Shown: positions 1-9,244, numbered from the stretch's first letter. The stretch is DNA of 46,757 nucleotides from a bacterium (GCA_024224155.1 JAAENP010000011.1:1-46757), one strand, 5' to 3'. Made by a program: numbers and translations. Notes: generated by a model not told the origin, from the letters alone.

Positions 1-2
1 AC

Positions 3-1355
3 GTCGCGCTGAGTTGCGAGTTGACGCCGCCGCAGACGCTCAAAGAGGAGGCAGTCGTTCTCCTCGAGGACATCGAAGATGGCAACTGGCTGATTTGGTT
101 GGCGGTCAGAGATATCGAGAGGAGTCTGAGATCTCAGTATTGGGTCGACGACAGTCACCTTAATCCCAAAAAGGGTAGGCGGGTCTTCAACTTTGAGCGG
201 AGCGCTGCATGGAAGCTCAAATATCTCCTCCATGGTTCGAGCCTCTCGCCCGAAGATGCTGCAATCGTGTCCCGGGTGATCGACAAGCTGGTCCTGGCTG
301 ACGATCAGCTGGCGCAAATCGGCGTCGACGAGGCCACGGCCGCTGTCGACTCGGCCGGTTGTGAGTCGGACGACGCCTATGGCCACGGCGACTGCCGCTG
401 CGGGAAGGCTCAATGGGAGCTTGCCAAGGCGGAGTACTGGCTCGCAAGAGCTCGGGCCCATGCCGAGGCTGGAAACTACGTCTGGGCCATCAGTGAGTAC
501 AAGTGGGCTTGGCACCACGCCCAGAGGGCGATCGCCGCTTTATCGGCTAAGTGCCGCGGCAAGAAGAGAGGCCGTAGCGACGACATCGGCCCGGCGCCGG
601 CCCCGAGCCCGGTAACCACTCCGCCTCCGAATCCAGCGCCAGCACCGACGCCGGAACCGATCGCCGCGGTCGATCCGGCGCCCGCGGAAATCCCGCCGGC
701 GCCCGCTGAGGAGCCGGTGGTCGTCGAACCGGCGGTCGAGGAAGCTGCGTCACCACCGGCTACCGAGCCGATCGCGGCCGATGCGGGTTTCGAGGAGACC
801 GCATCCTTGCCGCCCGCTGAGCCGACTGAGGTCAAGCCGCCGATTGCTGAGGAGCCTGCTCCGGACCTGCGGGTCGAGGAGGTTGCCGAGACGGCGATTG
901 CCGAACTGGAGGCCCCGGCCGAGCTCGGTCCGCAGATGCTCGACAGCAGGCCTTCCTCGGTGCGCTCGGTCGGTGTCCCCTATGTGGGCTCCTCCAGCGA
1001 TCGCGAGAGCTCCGAGGATAGAGCCACGGCGCGAGTCCGCGGCCTGACTTTCCAGCTCACCGCCGACCGGTCGATTCTGGTGGGTGGCTTCTCGGTCGTT
1101 GGCGCGAATGTCACCGCCGGCGACATCGAGCTGTCGGTTTCGTACCGGCAGCGCGGTGAGCTGGAGTGGATGGCGGCCGGTGCCGCCTGCAGTGCCGAGG
1201 TCGAGACCCTCGATGACGGCAGCTCCGCGAGTGACGGGGTCGCTTTCACCTGCGAGCTTGCCGAGCAGGTGCCCGAAGAGTTCGAGGTCAAGGTCGAGCT
1301 CGGCCTGCCAAACGGCGATTTCGAAAGGACGGTCCACGCGGCTAGCGCCGGCTAG
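3..1355 (+). CDS. Pro/Ala/Glu-rich exported or surface protein, C-terminal part (5' partial)
   Basis: The frame is open to the left edge of the window, and the first residues already look like the inside of a helical domain, so this is probably the C-terminus of a longer protein. A TTG at 21 is the only in-window start near the edge and has no obvious ribosome site. Residues counted from that TTG: about 1-175 are alpha-helical, with a motif resembling DDSHLNP and later a Cys pair (CRCGK). Such helical tails occur in large secreted bacterial proteins (from memory). About 185-300 is a Pro-Ala-Glu linker with many PAPA/PAEE units. About 335-440 is a beta-rich domain with two Cys. A strong hairpin follows the stop. 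I do not recognise a function; a cell-surface or envelope protein is inferred from composition and from its exported neighbours. Confidence 0.6.
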   Translation, partial: VALSCELTPPQTLKEEAVVLLEDIEDGNWLIWLAVRDIERSLRSQYWVDDSHLNPKKGRRVFNFERSAAWKLKYLLHGSSLSPEDAAIVSRVIDKLVLADDQLAQIGVDEATAAVDSAGCESDDAYGHGDCRCGKAQWELAKAEYWLARARAHAEAGNYVWAISEYKWAWHHAQRAIAALSAKCRGKKRGRSDDIGPAPAPSPVTTPPPNPAPAPTPEPIAAVDPAPAEIPPAPAEEPVVVEPAVEEAASPPATEPIAADAGFEETASLPPAEPTEVKPPIAEEPAPDLRVEEVAETAIAELEAPAELGPQMLDSRPSSVRSVGVPYVGSSSDRESSEDRATARVRGLTFQLTADRSILVGGFSVVGANVTAGDIELSVSYRQRGELEWMAAGAACSAEVETLDDGSSASDGVAFTCELAEQVPEEFEVKVELGLPNGDFERTVHAASAG

Positions 1356-1376
1356 CTCGAGCACCAGTTTCGACGG

Positions 1377-1406
1377 CGCGATGGGTCCTGCCAGGGGCCC
1401 ATCGCG
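1377..1406 (+). terminator. Hairpin terminator after the first gene
   Basis: A perfect 9-bp stem (CGCGATGGG, 1377-1385, with CCCATCGCG, 1398-1406) closes a 12-nt loop 21 nt after the stop codon. It is followed by a modestly T-rich stretch (ttgcgtttgt). It separates the first gene from the protease gene. Confidence 0.5.
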
Positions 1407-1452
1407 TTGCGTTTGTCTCGGCCGCCGGTCAAGTGTCAGCAGGTTCTAGAGG

Positions 1453-1458
1453 TAGACT
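1453..1458 (+). promoter_or_regulatory. Candidate -10 box (TAGACT) of the protease gene
   Basis: TAGACT lies 10 nt before the ATG at 1469. No good -35 hexamer was found at 17 nt. The same TANNNT spacing recurs before other starts in the window. If real, transcription would begin only a few nt before the ATG, giving an almost leaderless mRNA. Confidence 0.35.
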
Positions 1459-1468
1459 CTCCAGTCCG

Positions 1469-3961
1469 ATGAAGAGCCTTCGGTCGGCCCTGTCGCACGG
1501 CGCCGGATTGGCGGCGGCCTTGGTCGCGTTGACGGTTTGTGCCGTGGATCCGGCGCGATCCCAGGTCGCCGCGACCCCGAAGAGCTCCTATTGGCAGGGC
1601 AATCCACATCTCGTCAAGATCTCGAGTCATCTGCTCCGAGCCCGCAGCCTGGCCCGACAGGGATGGTCCGTCGATCGAATCCGCGGGCGACTTCCGGTCC
1701 TGCGGTTCGAAGAGGAGCTGGCGCAGATCGAGATCCGCTTGAGCGAGCTGACTCCCGAGGTCATCGACCGGCTCGAGGCCAGTGGAGTGCGGGTGACGAA
1801 AGCCTACGAGAGTTGGGCGCGGGTGACGGGGCTTTGCGATCCGCAATGGCTCGACCGGGTCGCGACGCTGCCGGAGGTGCGGGCGGTGTATCCGCGGTTG
1901 GGCGCAATCACCCGCAGCGGCTCGGTAACCAGTCAGGGCGACGCTTCGGTCAACGTCGACGATGCGCGGGCCGCGTGGGGCCTGACCGGCAAGGGCGCCA
2001 GGGTCGGTATTCTCTCCGACAGCTTCGCCTTCACCTCGACCGTGCTTGACAACGGCACGGTCAGCGGCAGTGGCTGCGACGCCGTGCTCACCGGTTCCAA
2101 CCCGCAGGACACCGGCGACCTGCCGCTCCAGGTGCGGCTCCTGGACAACTGCGACTCGGGCCCCGGTTGCGCCGACGGGCAGACGGATGAGGGCGCGGCG
2201 TTGGCCGAGATCGTCCACGACCTTGCGCCCGGGGCCGAGATTCTGTTCCATACCGCGTTTCGCGATGAAGCGGACTTCGCCGACGGCATCACCGAGCTGG
2301 TCAACTGCGGCGCCGACGTGATCGTCGACGACGTGCTCTATTTCGCCGAGCCGATGTTTCAGGACGGCATTGTCGCGCAGTCGCTCCAGCAAGCCGTCGA
2401 TGGCGGGGTCGCCTATTTCTCCGCGGCCGGCAATGACGGCGCCTTCGGCGCCGACGAGACCTTTCTGGATGTAGCCGTCCCCGACGATGAGGACTTCCCG
2501 ATCAGCGGCGACGATCTCCACGACTTCGGCGGTGGCGATCGCTTCGGCGCGATCACCGTCCCCAACGGCTGCGGGATCGAACTCGTCCTGCAGTGGAACC
2601 AGCCGTTCGCGGGGATGCTGGGGTCGGGCTCGGCCAGCGATCTGGATCTCTACTTCTGCTCCTCGGCGACCCCGGGCGCGTGCGACGAGGACAGCGCTCT
2701 CGCCAGCGGCACCGACGGCCAGGGCTGCGACGCCCCCGGCGCCTTCGGGGATCCCTTCGAGTTCTTGGACTGGACCAACGACACCGGTTCGCCGGTCACT
2801 GGTTATGTAGCGGTCGACCACTACTGTGGCGACCAGAGCGACACCCGCTTCCGCATCGCCACCTTCGCCCTGGACTGCAGCGTGCAGAGCGGCTATACGT
2901 TCGAGTCCGGGATCTTCGACAAGGCCCAGATCTACGGCCATCCGGCGGCGGCGGCGGCCAATGCGGTCGCGGCGGCCTTCTACGGCGAGATCGACTCCGG
3001 CGGTGCAGTCGAGCCCCCGGGGGGCGGCCAGATCGACGTCACGCCCTCGGGCTCGCTAGGCGGTAATCTGCCGTTCTACTTCGACGGCAGCGGCGCGCCG
3101 CTGGCAGGCGCGCCGGTCGATCGCTTCAAGCCCGAGATGGCGGCTCCCGAGGGGGTCAACAACACCTTCTTCGGAGTCGATATCGGCTTTGACGCGGATG
3201 CCTTTCCCAACTTCGCGGGCACCTCGGCGGCGGCGGCGCACGGGGCGGCGGTGGCGGCCCTGCTCCTAGAGCTGAATCCGGTCCTGACGCCGCAGCAGAC
3301 GCGCGATGCGCTTACCACCAGCGCCGTCGACATCGAGAGTCCCGGCACGGATGCCCTGTCCGGGGCCGGTCTGATCGACGCCCAAGCCGCGGTTCTGGCC
3401 ATGCCGACGGTGCCGTTGCTCGAGGTCGGCCCGGCGGCTCTGGAGTTCAACACCCTGGTTGCCGGGACTACCTCGACTCCACAGGAGGTGACGCTCGACA
3501 ACGTCAATCTGGGGCTCAATCCGGCTTCCGAGCAGGTTCAGGTCTCGGCCATGACTCTGTCGGACAGCACGAATTTCGCGCTCGATGTCAGCAGCGGCAC
3601 CAGCCCGTGTGGCAGTTCGACTCCGATGATCGGATGGGGCAGCAGCTGTACGGTGTCGGTCCTGGCCCAACCGCAGGCCGTGGGCATTTTCAACGCCGAC
3701 CTGACCGTGACCTCGGATAGTGCGGTGGCACCGTCGCAGACCGTCGGGCTCTCGACCGCGGGCTGCAATCAGGCCGTCATCGACCTGACCGGAAGCCCCA
3801 TGGACAATCCGGAGGTCGTCGTGGCCTGTCTCGACATCACCGCCGGTCCGTACGCTATCGGCAGCGGGGACGACGTCACCTTCCGCGCCGGGCGGAAGAT
3901 CGTTTTCCGCGACGGCTTCAGCGTCGCCGCCGGCGGGGACTTCACCGCGATCATCGGCTGA
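1469..3961 (+). CDS. Secreted subtilase-fold serine protease (S8/S53-like) with choice-of-anchor and coathanger-type C-terminus
   Basis: An 830-aa exported peptidase. ATG 1469 is preferred over an in-frame GTG at 1433 because it directly precedes a signal peptide (MKSLRSAL..., then an Ala/Leu-rich core). The catalytic domain is about residues 150-620. The Asp motif is VGILSDSF (D184). DEGAALAEIVHD places Glu 241 where classical subtilisins have the HGT His. SAAGN gives the oxyanion Asn 322, and GTSAAAAHG gives nucleophile Ser 586. An Asp-Glu-Ser set is typical of S53-like members of this fold. Residues about 650-765 resemble a choice-of-anchor D Ig-like domain. The last 45 residues (DVTFRAGRKIVFRDGF) look like a 3-coathanger-stack module common on secreted bacterial proteases. 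The stop overlaps the next gene's ATG, so the TPR protein is probably translationally coupled. Likely extracellular or outer-surface. Confidence 0.88.
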   Translation: MKSLRSALSHGAGLAAALVALTVCAVDPARSQVAATPKSSYWQGNPHLVKISSHLLRARSLARQGWSVDRIRGRLPVLRFEEELAQIEIRLSELTPEVIDRLEASGVRVTKAYESWARVTGLCDPQWLDRVATLPEVRAVYPRLGAITRSGSVTSQGDASVNVDDARAAWGLTGKGARVGILSDSFAFTSTVLDNGTVSGSGCDAVLTGSNPQDTGDLPLQVRLLDNCDSGPGCADGQTDEGAALAEIVHDLAPGAEILFHTAFRDEADFADGITELVNCGADVIVDDVLYFAEPMFQDGIVAQSLQQAVDGGVAYFSAAGNDGAFGADETFLDVAVPDDEDFPISGDDLHDFGGGDRFGAITVPNGCGIELVLQWNQPFAGMLGSGSASDLDLYFCSSATPGACDEDSALASGTDGQGCDAPGAFGDPFEFLDWTNDTGSPVTGYVAVDHYCGDQSDTRFRIATFALDCSVQSGYTFESGIFDKAQIYGHPAAAAANAVAAAFYGEIDSGGAVEPPGGGQIDVTPSGSLGGNLPFYFDGSGAPLAGAPVDRFKPEMAAPEGVNNTFFGVDIGFDADAFPNFAGTSAAAAHGAAVAALLLELNPVLTPQQTRDALTTSAVDIESPGTDALSGAGLIDAQAAVLAMPTVPLLEVGPAALEFNTLVAGTTSTPQEVTLDNVNLGLNPASEQVQVSAMTLSDSTNFALDVSSGTSPCGSSTPMIGWGSSCTVSVLAQPQAVGIFNADLTVTSDSAVAPSQTVGLSTAGCNQAVIDLTGSPMDNPEVVVACLDITAGPYAIGSGDDVTFRAGRKIVFRDGFSVAAGGDFTAIIG

Positions 3962-6033
3962 TGTTCGATCTGGCCGGCGAATCTTCGATCCGGCGGGGGC
4001 TCTCGCTTCTCCCGGTCGCGGTGGCCTTGGTTTTGATCCTCGGCAGTTGCGCCGCGCCGCCGGAGCCAGCGGAGCCAGCGGAGCCAGGGAATCCGGACGC
4101 TCCTGCGCAGTCCGGAACCACGATCCCGCATCCGCCCCTGGGTGACATGGAGCCGGTCGTGGCCCGCACCCTGGAGGCGCAGCGTGCGGAGCTCGACGCT
4201 CTGCTGCTCCGAGGCGACGTGCTCGAGGCCGAGCGGGCGCAGGCGATCGGGCGCCTGGGCCAGCTCTACCAGGCGCACCGGTTGGTCGAAGCCGCGGAGG
4301 CCTGCTACCGGAAGGCCCATGCCCTCGCCCCCGAGCTCTTCGATTGGGCGTACTTCCTCGGCGTTCTGGCGGCCCGCCGTGGCAACCTCGAGGAGGCGGC
4401 CGCGGCTTTCGAAAAAGCCGTCGAGCTCCGGCCACGGGACCTGCCGGCCTTGATCCGGCTGGCCAACCTGGAGCTCGATCGCGGCAATATCGATCGCGCG
4501 CACGCGCTCTACGAGACCGCCCGGTCCCTGGATCCGTCGCTGGCCGCGGCCGAGTACGGGCTGGGCCGGGTCGCGGCCGAGCGCCGCAGCTACCAGGAGG
4601 CGATCGAGCACTTCGACAAGGCGCTGACCCTTCAGCCTCGCGCCTCGGTGATCCGTTATCACCTGGGCCAGGCCTACCGTCAGCTCGGCCAACTCGGGGA
4701 GGCTGAGAGTCATTTGTCGCAGAGCGGTCCGGTGAAGGTAGCGATCTCGGACCCCCTGATGGCTGAGGTGAACAGCCTCGCCACGGGCGCCGCGCCGTAC
4801 CTGATCCAGGGCAACACGGCGCTGCGCGACGGTCGGCTCACCGTCGCCGTGAACGCGTACCGCCTGGCCATCCAGGCCGATCCTGAAGATGCGATGGCCC
4901 GCCGGAGTCTGGCTACGGTCTTGACCCTGCTCCGGGATCTGGACGGCGCCGTGGAGCAGCTGGAGGCCGCGGCGCGCCTGGCGCCGAACAACGCCCAGGC
5001 CCATGCCGATCTGGGCGCCGCGCTCGCCGAGCAGGGCAGCAACGAGAGCGCCCTCCAGCATCTCCAGCTCGCGGTCGAGCTCGAGCCCGAGCTCCAGAAG
5101 GCCCGGTTCAACCTCGCCAGCTCCCTCGCCAGGCTAGGCCGGTTCGGCGAGGCCGAAGAACACTATCGGCGTTTTCTCGAGATCGACCCGGATGACCTCG
5201 AAACCCGCTCGCGTCTAGGGACCGTGCTGGCGCAGGCGGGGAAGGTGCCCCAGGCAATTCTGGAGCTGCGGGAGGTGGTGCGGCAGGATCCCGAAAACGC
5301 CCAGACACAGCTCAACCTGGGCATCGCACTGGCGCAGAGCGGCGATCTCCCTGGGGCCATCGCCCACCACCGGAAGGTGCTCGATCTGACGGCGGACGAC
5401 GCCACCCTGGGGCGGACCCACTTCAATCTGGCGACGTTCCACCTGCGCCAGGGCGACCGGGACCGAGCCTTGGAGCACTTCCGTCTCGCGCTCGACCACA
5501 ACGAGCGGCTCGCGCCGGCTCACTTCAACGTGGCGAACCTTCTGGCTGGAACCGGGAACCTGGAGGAGGCGCTCCCGCACTTCGCTCGATTCAGCGAGCT
5601 CAGGCCCGATGACGGGAGCGCCCGGCTCGGTGCAGCCACGGCCCTCATGCACCTGGGCCGCTTCGGTGAAGCTAAGACGGCGCTCGATGAAGCCGTCGAG
5701 CGGATTCCGGACGAGATTGTCGCGGTCCATGCGCTGGCGCGCTTGCTGGCCGCCGCGCCGGACTCGTCACTACGCGACGGGCAGCGATCGCTCGTTCTGA
5801 TCTCCCGGGCTCTGAATACCGCGACCGTGCCATCCTACGTGGAGACGCAAGCCATGGCCCTCGCCGAGGTGGGCCGCTTCGAAGACGCCGTGGACAAGCA
5901 GCGCGCGGTGCTTGCAGAGGCCAGAAAGCTGGGCCACGCCGCCGATGCGAAACGCTTGGAACGCAACCTGGCTCGCTACGAGAGCGGACAGAGCTGCTGC
6001 GCAGGTCCCAAAGACGTGTTTCCGGCGCGCTGA
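3961..6033 (+). CDS. Tetratricopeptide-repeat lipoprotein
   Basis: A 690-aa protein whose ATG overlaps the preceding TGA (TGATG), which implies coupled translation. An N-terminal hydrophobic segment ends in the lipobox LILGSC, followed by a Pro/Glu-rich spacer (PAEPAEPGNP). About sixteen TPR units fill residues 75-660, many with the classic pattern (for example FEKAVELRPRD and FRLALDHNERLAP). The C-terminal segment with ALARLLAAAPDSSLRDG is the form often seen in TPR proteins encoded next to FG-GAP/UnbV proteins, and exactly such a gene lies convergent here with a single nucleotide between the stop codons. Role: protein-protein scaffold on the periplasmic face; partner unknown. Confidence 0.85.
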   Translation: MFDLAGESSIRRGLSLLPVAVALVLILGSCAAPPEPAEPAEPGNPDAPAQSGTTIPHPPLGDMEPVVARTLEAQRAELDALLLRGDVLEAERAQAIGRLGQLYQAHRLVEAAEACYRKAHALAPELFDWAYFLGVLAARRGNLEEAAAAFEKAVELRPRDLPALIRLANLELDRGNIDRAHALYETARSLDPSLAAAEYGLGRVAAERRSYQEAIEHFDKALTLQPRASVIRYHLGQAYRQLGQLGEAESHLSQSGPVKVAISDPLMAEVNSLATGAAPYLIQGNTALRDGRLTVAVNAYRLAIQADPEDAMARRSLATVLTLLRDLDGAVEQLEAAARLAPNNAQAHADLGAALAEQGSNESALQHLQLAVELEPELQKARFNLASSLARLGRFGEAEEHYRRFLEIDPDDLETRSRLGTVLAQAGKVPQAILELREVVRQDPENAQTQLNLGIALAQSGDLPGAIAHHRKVLDLTADDATLGRTHFNLATFHLRQGDRDRALEHFRLALDHNERLAPAHFNVANLLAGTGNLEEALPHFARFSELRPDDGSARLGAATALMHLGRFGEAKTALDEAVERIPDEIVAVHALARLLAAAPDSSLRDGQRSLVLISRALNTATVPSYVETQAMALAEVGRFEDAVDKQRAVLAEARKLGHAADAKRLERNLARYESGQSCCAGPKDVFPAR

Positions 6034-6034
6034 C

Positions 6035-7840
6035 CTAGCCGGTGTCGAGGGGAGACCCTTCGCCTTGACGTAGGGTGGTGTAGCTCCCGGCCTCGATGTC
6101 GAGCCACTCTTCGGCCGCGCCGTCGGGCCATCGCGCTTCGATCCGGCCGACAGCGACGGCGTCGCCCAGGCCGACGAGGACGCGCGGATCGCTGGCCGAG
6201 GCATAGCTGCCGTCTGTGTGGACCCGCCGCCAGCTCGCCGGCCTCCCCTGGGGCGAGATCAGGACCTCGGCTCCGAGCATGTCACGACCTCGGCCTTCGA
6301 GTCTGAGCCCGACCCAGCTCCGGTCCTGTCCGATCTGATTCAGCAGCAGCCGCACCGGTCCGTTGTTGTTGACGACCACAACGTCCGTATCGCCGTCGTT
6401 GTCGACGTCACCGAACGCCGCGCCGCGGCTGACCTCCGACAGCTCGAGGACAATGCCGGCACGCGCTGTGACTTCCTCGAAGCGCCCGGCGCCCCGCTCA
6501 CCACCGAAGTTGCGGAAGAGCTGATTGGTCTGGTGGAGCGGGAAGGGATCGCCGGCTCGCATCAGAGCCTCCAGACCCACGACCGCACCGTTGACCGTCA
6601 GCACGTCAAGCCAGCCGTCGTTGTCGTAGTCGAACCAGCCGGCGCCGAAGGAAGTGTAGACGAGGCTCGGCAGGCCCAGCCCGGATGCGGTGGATAGGTC
6701 TTCGAACAGCCCGGTGCCGTCGTTGACGTAGACGGTATTGGTCTCCTGACTCAGGTGGGTCAGGATCAGGTCGGCGTCGCCATCGGCGTCGAAGTCGCCG
6801 GCGTCCACCCCCATGCTGGCTTCGGGCTGGCCCTTCTGGTTGACCGCTACTCCCGCGAGCAGAGCCTGGTTCTGGAAGCGACCGTCGCCCTGGTTGAGCC
6901 AAAGATAATTGGCCATGGAGTCGTTGGCCACGAAGAGGTCGATCCAGCCGTCGGCGTCGAAGTCGGTCGCCACCGCGCCCAGGGTCGCAGCGCCGTGCTC
7001 GGTGCGGATGCCCGCGCTGTTGGAGACGTTCTCGAAGGTTCCGTCTCCGCGATTCCGGAAGAGGCTGTCCCGCGCCGGCTGGTAGGCGCCGGGTCCGCAG
7101 TAGTTGGCGGCACCGCTCGGCGTGGGGCAGGGGGTATGAGCGGCGAGCGAGAACTGGACGTAGTTGCCGACAAAGAGGTCCAACCAGCCGTCGCGGTCGA
7201 AGTCCAGGAACGTCGCGGCGACCGACCAGCGCCGGTCATCGGCGCCGGCCGCTTCGGTGACGTCCTCGAAGGTGCCATCCCCCTGATTTCGGAGCAGCCG
7301 ATTAGAGCGGAAGTTGGTTACGTAAAGATCGATCCAGCCATCGTTGTCGAAGTCCGCGGCCGTAACTCCCATTCCATAGCCGTCCGAGAGCGTGCCGCTC
7401 GACTCGGTCACATCGGTGAAACGGAGCTCCGTGGAGCTGGCCCGAAGGTCGTTGCGGTAGAGCCGGTCGGTGAAGGGCTCCGGGTGCTGCGGCGGGAAGC
7501 TGGCGTCCGCCACCGTCTTGCCCTGTCCGAGCATGCGGCCCTGGGTGAGATAGAGGTCGAGGTCGCCGTCGTTGTCGTAGTCGAAGAGCGCCGCGCCGCC
7601 GCCCATCATCTCGCTGATGTAGTGCTCGCCGGACATGCCGTTGAAATGCACGAAGTCCAGACCGGCCTCGCGGGCGCCGTCCACAAAGATCGGCGTCGAC
7701 GTCGAGCCGGAAGCAGCGGAGGCCTGGGCCCTGTCCGCCGGGCGCCTTTCGACCTCCTGGGCGCAGCCAGCGAAGACCAGAAGAGCGATTGACGCTCCCT
7801 GGCAGATCCGGTGGAGAAGATGAGGGTTTCCGGTTCGCAC
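6035..7840 (-). CDS. FG-GAP/VCBS-repeat lipoprotein with C-terminal ASPIC/UnbV domain (CRTAC1-like)
   Basis: A 601-aa exported protein starting at GTG 7840. The signal segment ends in lipobox LVFAGC. Residues about 50-500 form repeated calcium-binding FG-GAP/VCBS blades, visible as DYDNDGDLDLYL, DFDNDGWIDLYV, DFDADGWIDLFV and DVDNDGDTDVVVV, consistent with a beta-propeller. Residues about 505-595 match the ASPIC/UnbV domain (GAEVLI, VHTDGSYASASDPRV, IEARWPDG). Members of this family are cell-surface or periplasmic and are often encoded beside TPR proteins; exact function is unknown. A possible -10 (TACAGT, minus strand, 7870-7875) lies about 30 nt upstream. Confidence 0.88.
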   Translation of the reverse strand: MRTGNPHLLHRICQGASIALLVFAGCAQEVERRPADRAQASAASGSTSTPIFVDGAREAGLDFVHFNGMSGEHYISEMMGGGAALFDYDNDGDLDLYLTQGRMLGQGKTVADASFPPQHPEPFTDRLYRNDLRASSTELRFTDVTESSGTLSDGYGMGVTAADFDNDGWIDLYVTNFRSNRLLRNQGDGTFEDVTEAAGADDRRWSVAATFLDFDRDGWLDLFVGNYVQFSLAAHTPCPTPSGAANYCGPGAYQPARDSLFRNRGDGTFENVSNSAGIRTEHGAATLGAVATDFDADGWIDLFVANDSMANYLWLNQGDGRFQNQALLAGVAVNQKGQPEASMGVDAGDFDADGDADLILTHLSQETNTVYVNDGTGLFEDLSTASGLGLPSLVYTSFGAGWFDYDNDGWLDVLTVNGAVVGLEALMRAGDPFPLHQTNQLFRNFGGERGAGRFEEVTARAGIVLELSEVSRGAAFGDVDNDGDTDVVVVNNNGPVRLLLNQIGQDRSWVGLRLEGRGRDMLGAEVLISPQGRPASWRRVHTDGSYASASDPRVLVGLGDAVAVGRIEARWPDGAAEEWLDIEAGSYTTLRQGEGSPLDTG

Positions 7841-7907
7841 CGAGATCTCGACTGCAAAATCAGCCGCTGACTGTAGCAGCAGTGACCGGGGCGAGCGAGG
7901 CAGGTGC

Positions 7908-7913
7908 TAACCT
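7908..7913 (+). promoter_or_regulatory. Weak candidate -10 box before the small lipoprotein gene
   Basis: TAACCT ends 9 nt before ATG 7923, and no Shine-Dalgarno sequence is visible in between. It fits the TANNNT pattern seen before other starts in this window, but is the weakest of the set; TAGAGT at 7913-7918 is an alternative. Confidence 0.2.
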
Positions 7914-7922
7914 AGAGTCCTG

Positions 7923-8375
7923 ATGGTGGTATCGAGCCTTGTTTTGGCCATGGTGATCGCGCTCGCCGCCGGCTGCGGCGGCGCGACGCCGGTGAGCCCT
8001 GAGCCCATCCCGGCCGCGGTCGAGCAGAGCTCGGACTCGCCGGGCGAGGGTACCGCAGCCGAGATTACGTTGCGATACGACGAGACCGTAGAGTTTCAGG
8101 AGCTCGAGCTACGCTGGCTCGAGCTCGAAGACTCGCGCTGCCCGATCGGCGTCAAGTGCATATGGGCTGGCCAGATGGTCGTGACGGTCGAGGCGGCGCG
8201 CGGCGACGATAAGCCGCTCGAGGTCGAGTTGCTGCGCCGGGTCGGGCGCGAGCCCGAGACCGCGGAGGCTCTCGGCTACGAGCTGCGCTTGCTGGAAGTC
8301 GATCCGCACCCCAAGGAGGGGGTCACCCCAGAGCGTGGTGACTACGTGGCGCGGATCGAGATCACTGGGCCGTAG
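7923..8375 (+). CDS. Small lipoprotein with DSRCPIGVKCIWAG motif
   Basis: A 150-aa protein. The short signal sequence ends in lipobox ALAAGC, followed by a Pro/Ser/Glu-rich linker. The folded part (about residues 45-150) is predicted beta-rich and carries the two-Cys motif DSRCPIGVKCIWAG, which I know only from small uncharacterised bacterial lipoproteins. The C-terminus (GDYVARIEI) suggests a final beta strand. It is divergent from the UnbV gene. Function unknown; probably membrane-anchored and facing the periplasm. Confidence 0.75.
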   Translation: MVVSSLVLAMVIALAAGCGGATPVSPEPIPAAVEQSSDSPGEGTAAEITLRYDETVEFQELELRWLELEDSRCPIGVKCIWAGQMVVTVEAARGDDKPLEVELLRRVGREPETAEALGYELRLLEVDPHPKEGVTPERGDYVARIEITGP

Positions 8376-8584
8376 CTCTCCGTCTGGTCGCGGATCGCTC
8401 ACCTGTTGCCGCCACGCCCCATTCGATCGGCGCTGCTGGATACCGTTTCGCGTGCGCGACAAGGCCAACGAGCAGAGCACCGACACACTTGGTGCGGTCG
8501 TTGGAGAGCGACCGAAGCGTGATTTGGGGGCGAGCGCTGGGCTTTGCCAGTGAACTTCTGGACGCTTTCCACGTAGGACAGACT

Positions 8585-9145
8585 ATGCCGATGACGCCAC
8601 GCTCCACCGCCACCTTCGCTGCCGCTCTCCTACTCATCACCCTCGGAGTGGCACCCACCGAGGCGCAGCGGAGGGGGGACTGCCGCGGTGCTGTAGCGGC
8701 AGGCTCTGACGGGCGCATGGCGCCAGACGGCGAGCCCGGTGACCCGATGAAGGTCACCGGGCGTGTTCTCGACTCGAGCGGCACGCCGCTGGCCGGGGTC
8801 AATATCCTCGCGTATCAGACCGACAAAGATGGCTACTACTCGCCTGGAGGCGAGAACGAAAGCGACGCTCGCCTGTGTGCGGTCGTCCACACCAACCAAG
8901 ACGGGGAGTATTCGCTCACTACGATTCGGCCCGGCTCCTACCCGACGGGCGGCGTCCCGGAGCACATCCATTTCGAGCTCTGGAGCGACGAGATCGCTCG
9001 CCAGCGCCGCGACCTCCAGTTTGCCGACGACGAGCTCGTGCCCGAGCGCCGCAAGCGCGATCTGACCCGGACCTCGACGGTTCGGCCGCTCGAGCGAGAC
9101 GCCGACGGCGTCTGGCACGTCGAGCGAGATTTTCTGCTTCGCTAG
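8585..9145 (+). CDS. Exported intradiol-dioxygenase-like protein
   Basis: A 186-aa protein. ATG 8585 is chosen over upstream in-frame codons because it begins a signal peptide (Ala/Leu core ending near TEAQR) and has AGGA about 8 nt upstream. The body resembles the catalytic beta-sandwich of protocatechuate or catechol intradiol dioxygenases: VLDSSGTPLAGVNILAYQTD, DGYYSPGG, TNQDGEYSLTTIRPGSYP and EHIHFELW. The expected Fe(III) ligands, two Tyr (GYYSP and GSYP) and two His (EHIHF), are all present. The protein is short and exported, unlike cytosolic ring-cleaving enzymes, so the substrate is uncertain. It resembles the secreted intradiol-like proteins of unknown role found in many soil bacteria. 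Confidence 0.75.
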   Translation: MPMTPRSTATFAAALLLITLGVAPTEAQRRGDCRGAVAAGSDGRMAPDGEPGDPMKVTGRVLDSSGTPLAGVNILAYQTDKDGYYSPGGENESDARLCAVVHTNQDGEYSLTTIRPGSYPTGGVPEHIHFELWSDEIARQRRDLQFADDELVPERRKRDLTRTSTVRPLERDADGVWHVERDFLLR

Positions 9146-9244
9146 GACTCGAGTCCAGTCGAGCAAAGCCAGTCGGAAGGAGACGCCGGGGAGGGTGTCC
9201 CCGATATAGGCTAGCGCTCCAAGCACTTACCGAAGGGAGCTGCT

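Noticed and set aside
1436-2941. 501-aa frame antisense to the protease
   Set aside because: A shadow frame opposite a clearly conserved catalytic domain.
9145-9203. Palindrome GGACTCGAGTCC and a CGGGG/CCCCG hairpin after the intradiol-like gene
   Set aside because: Short GC stems without a T-tract, expected by chance at this GC content; might still contribute to termination.
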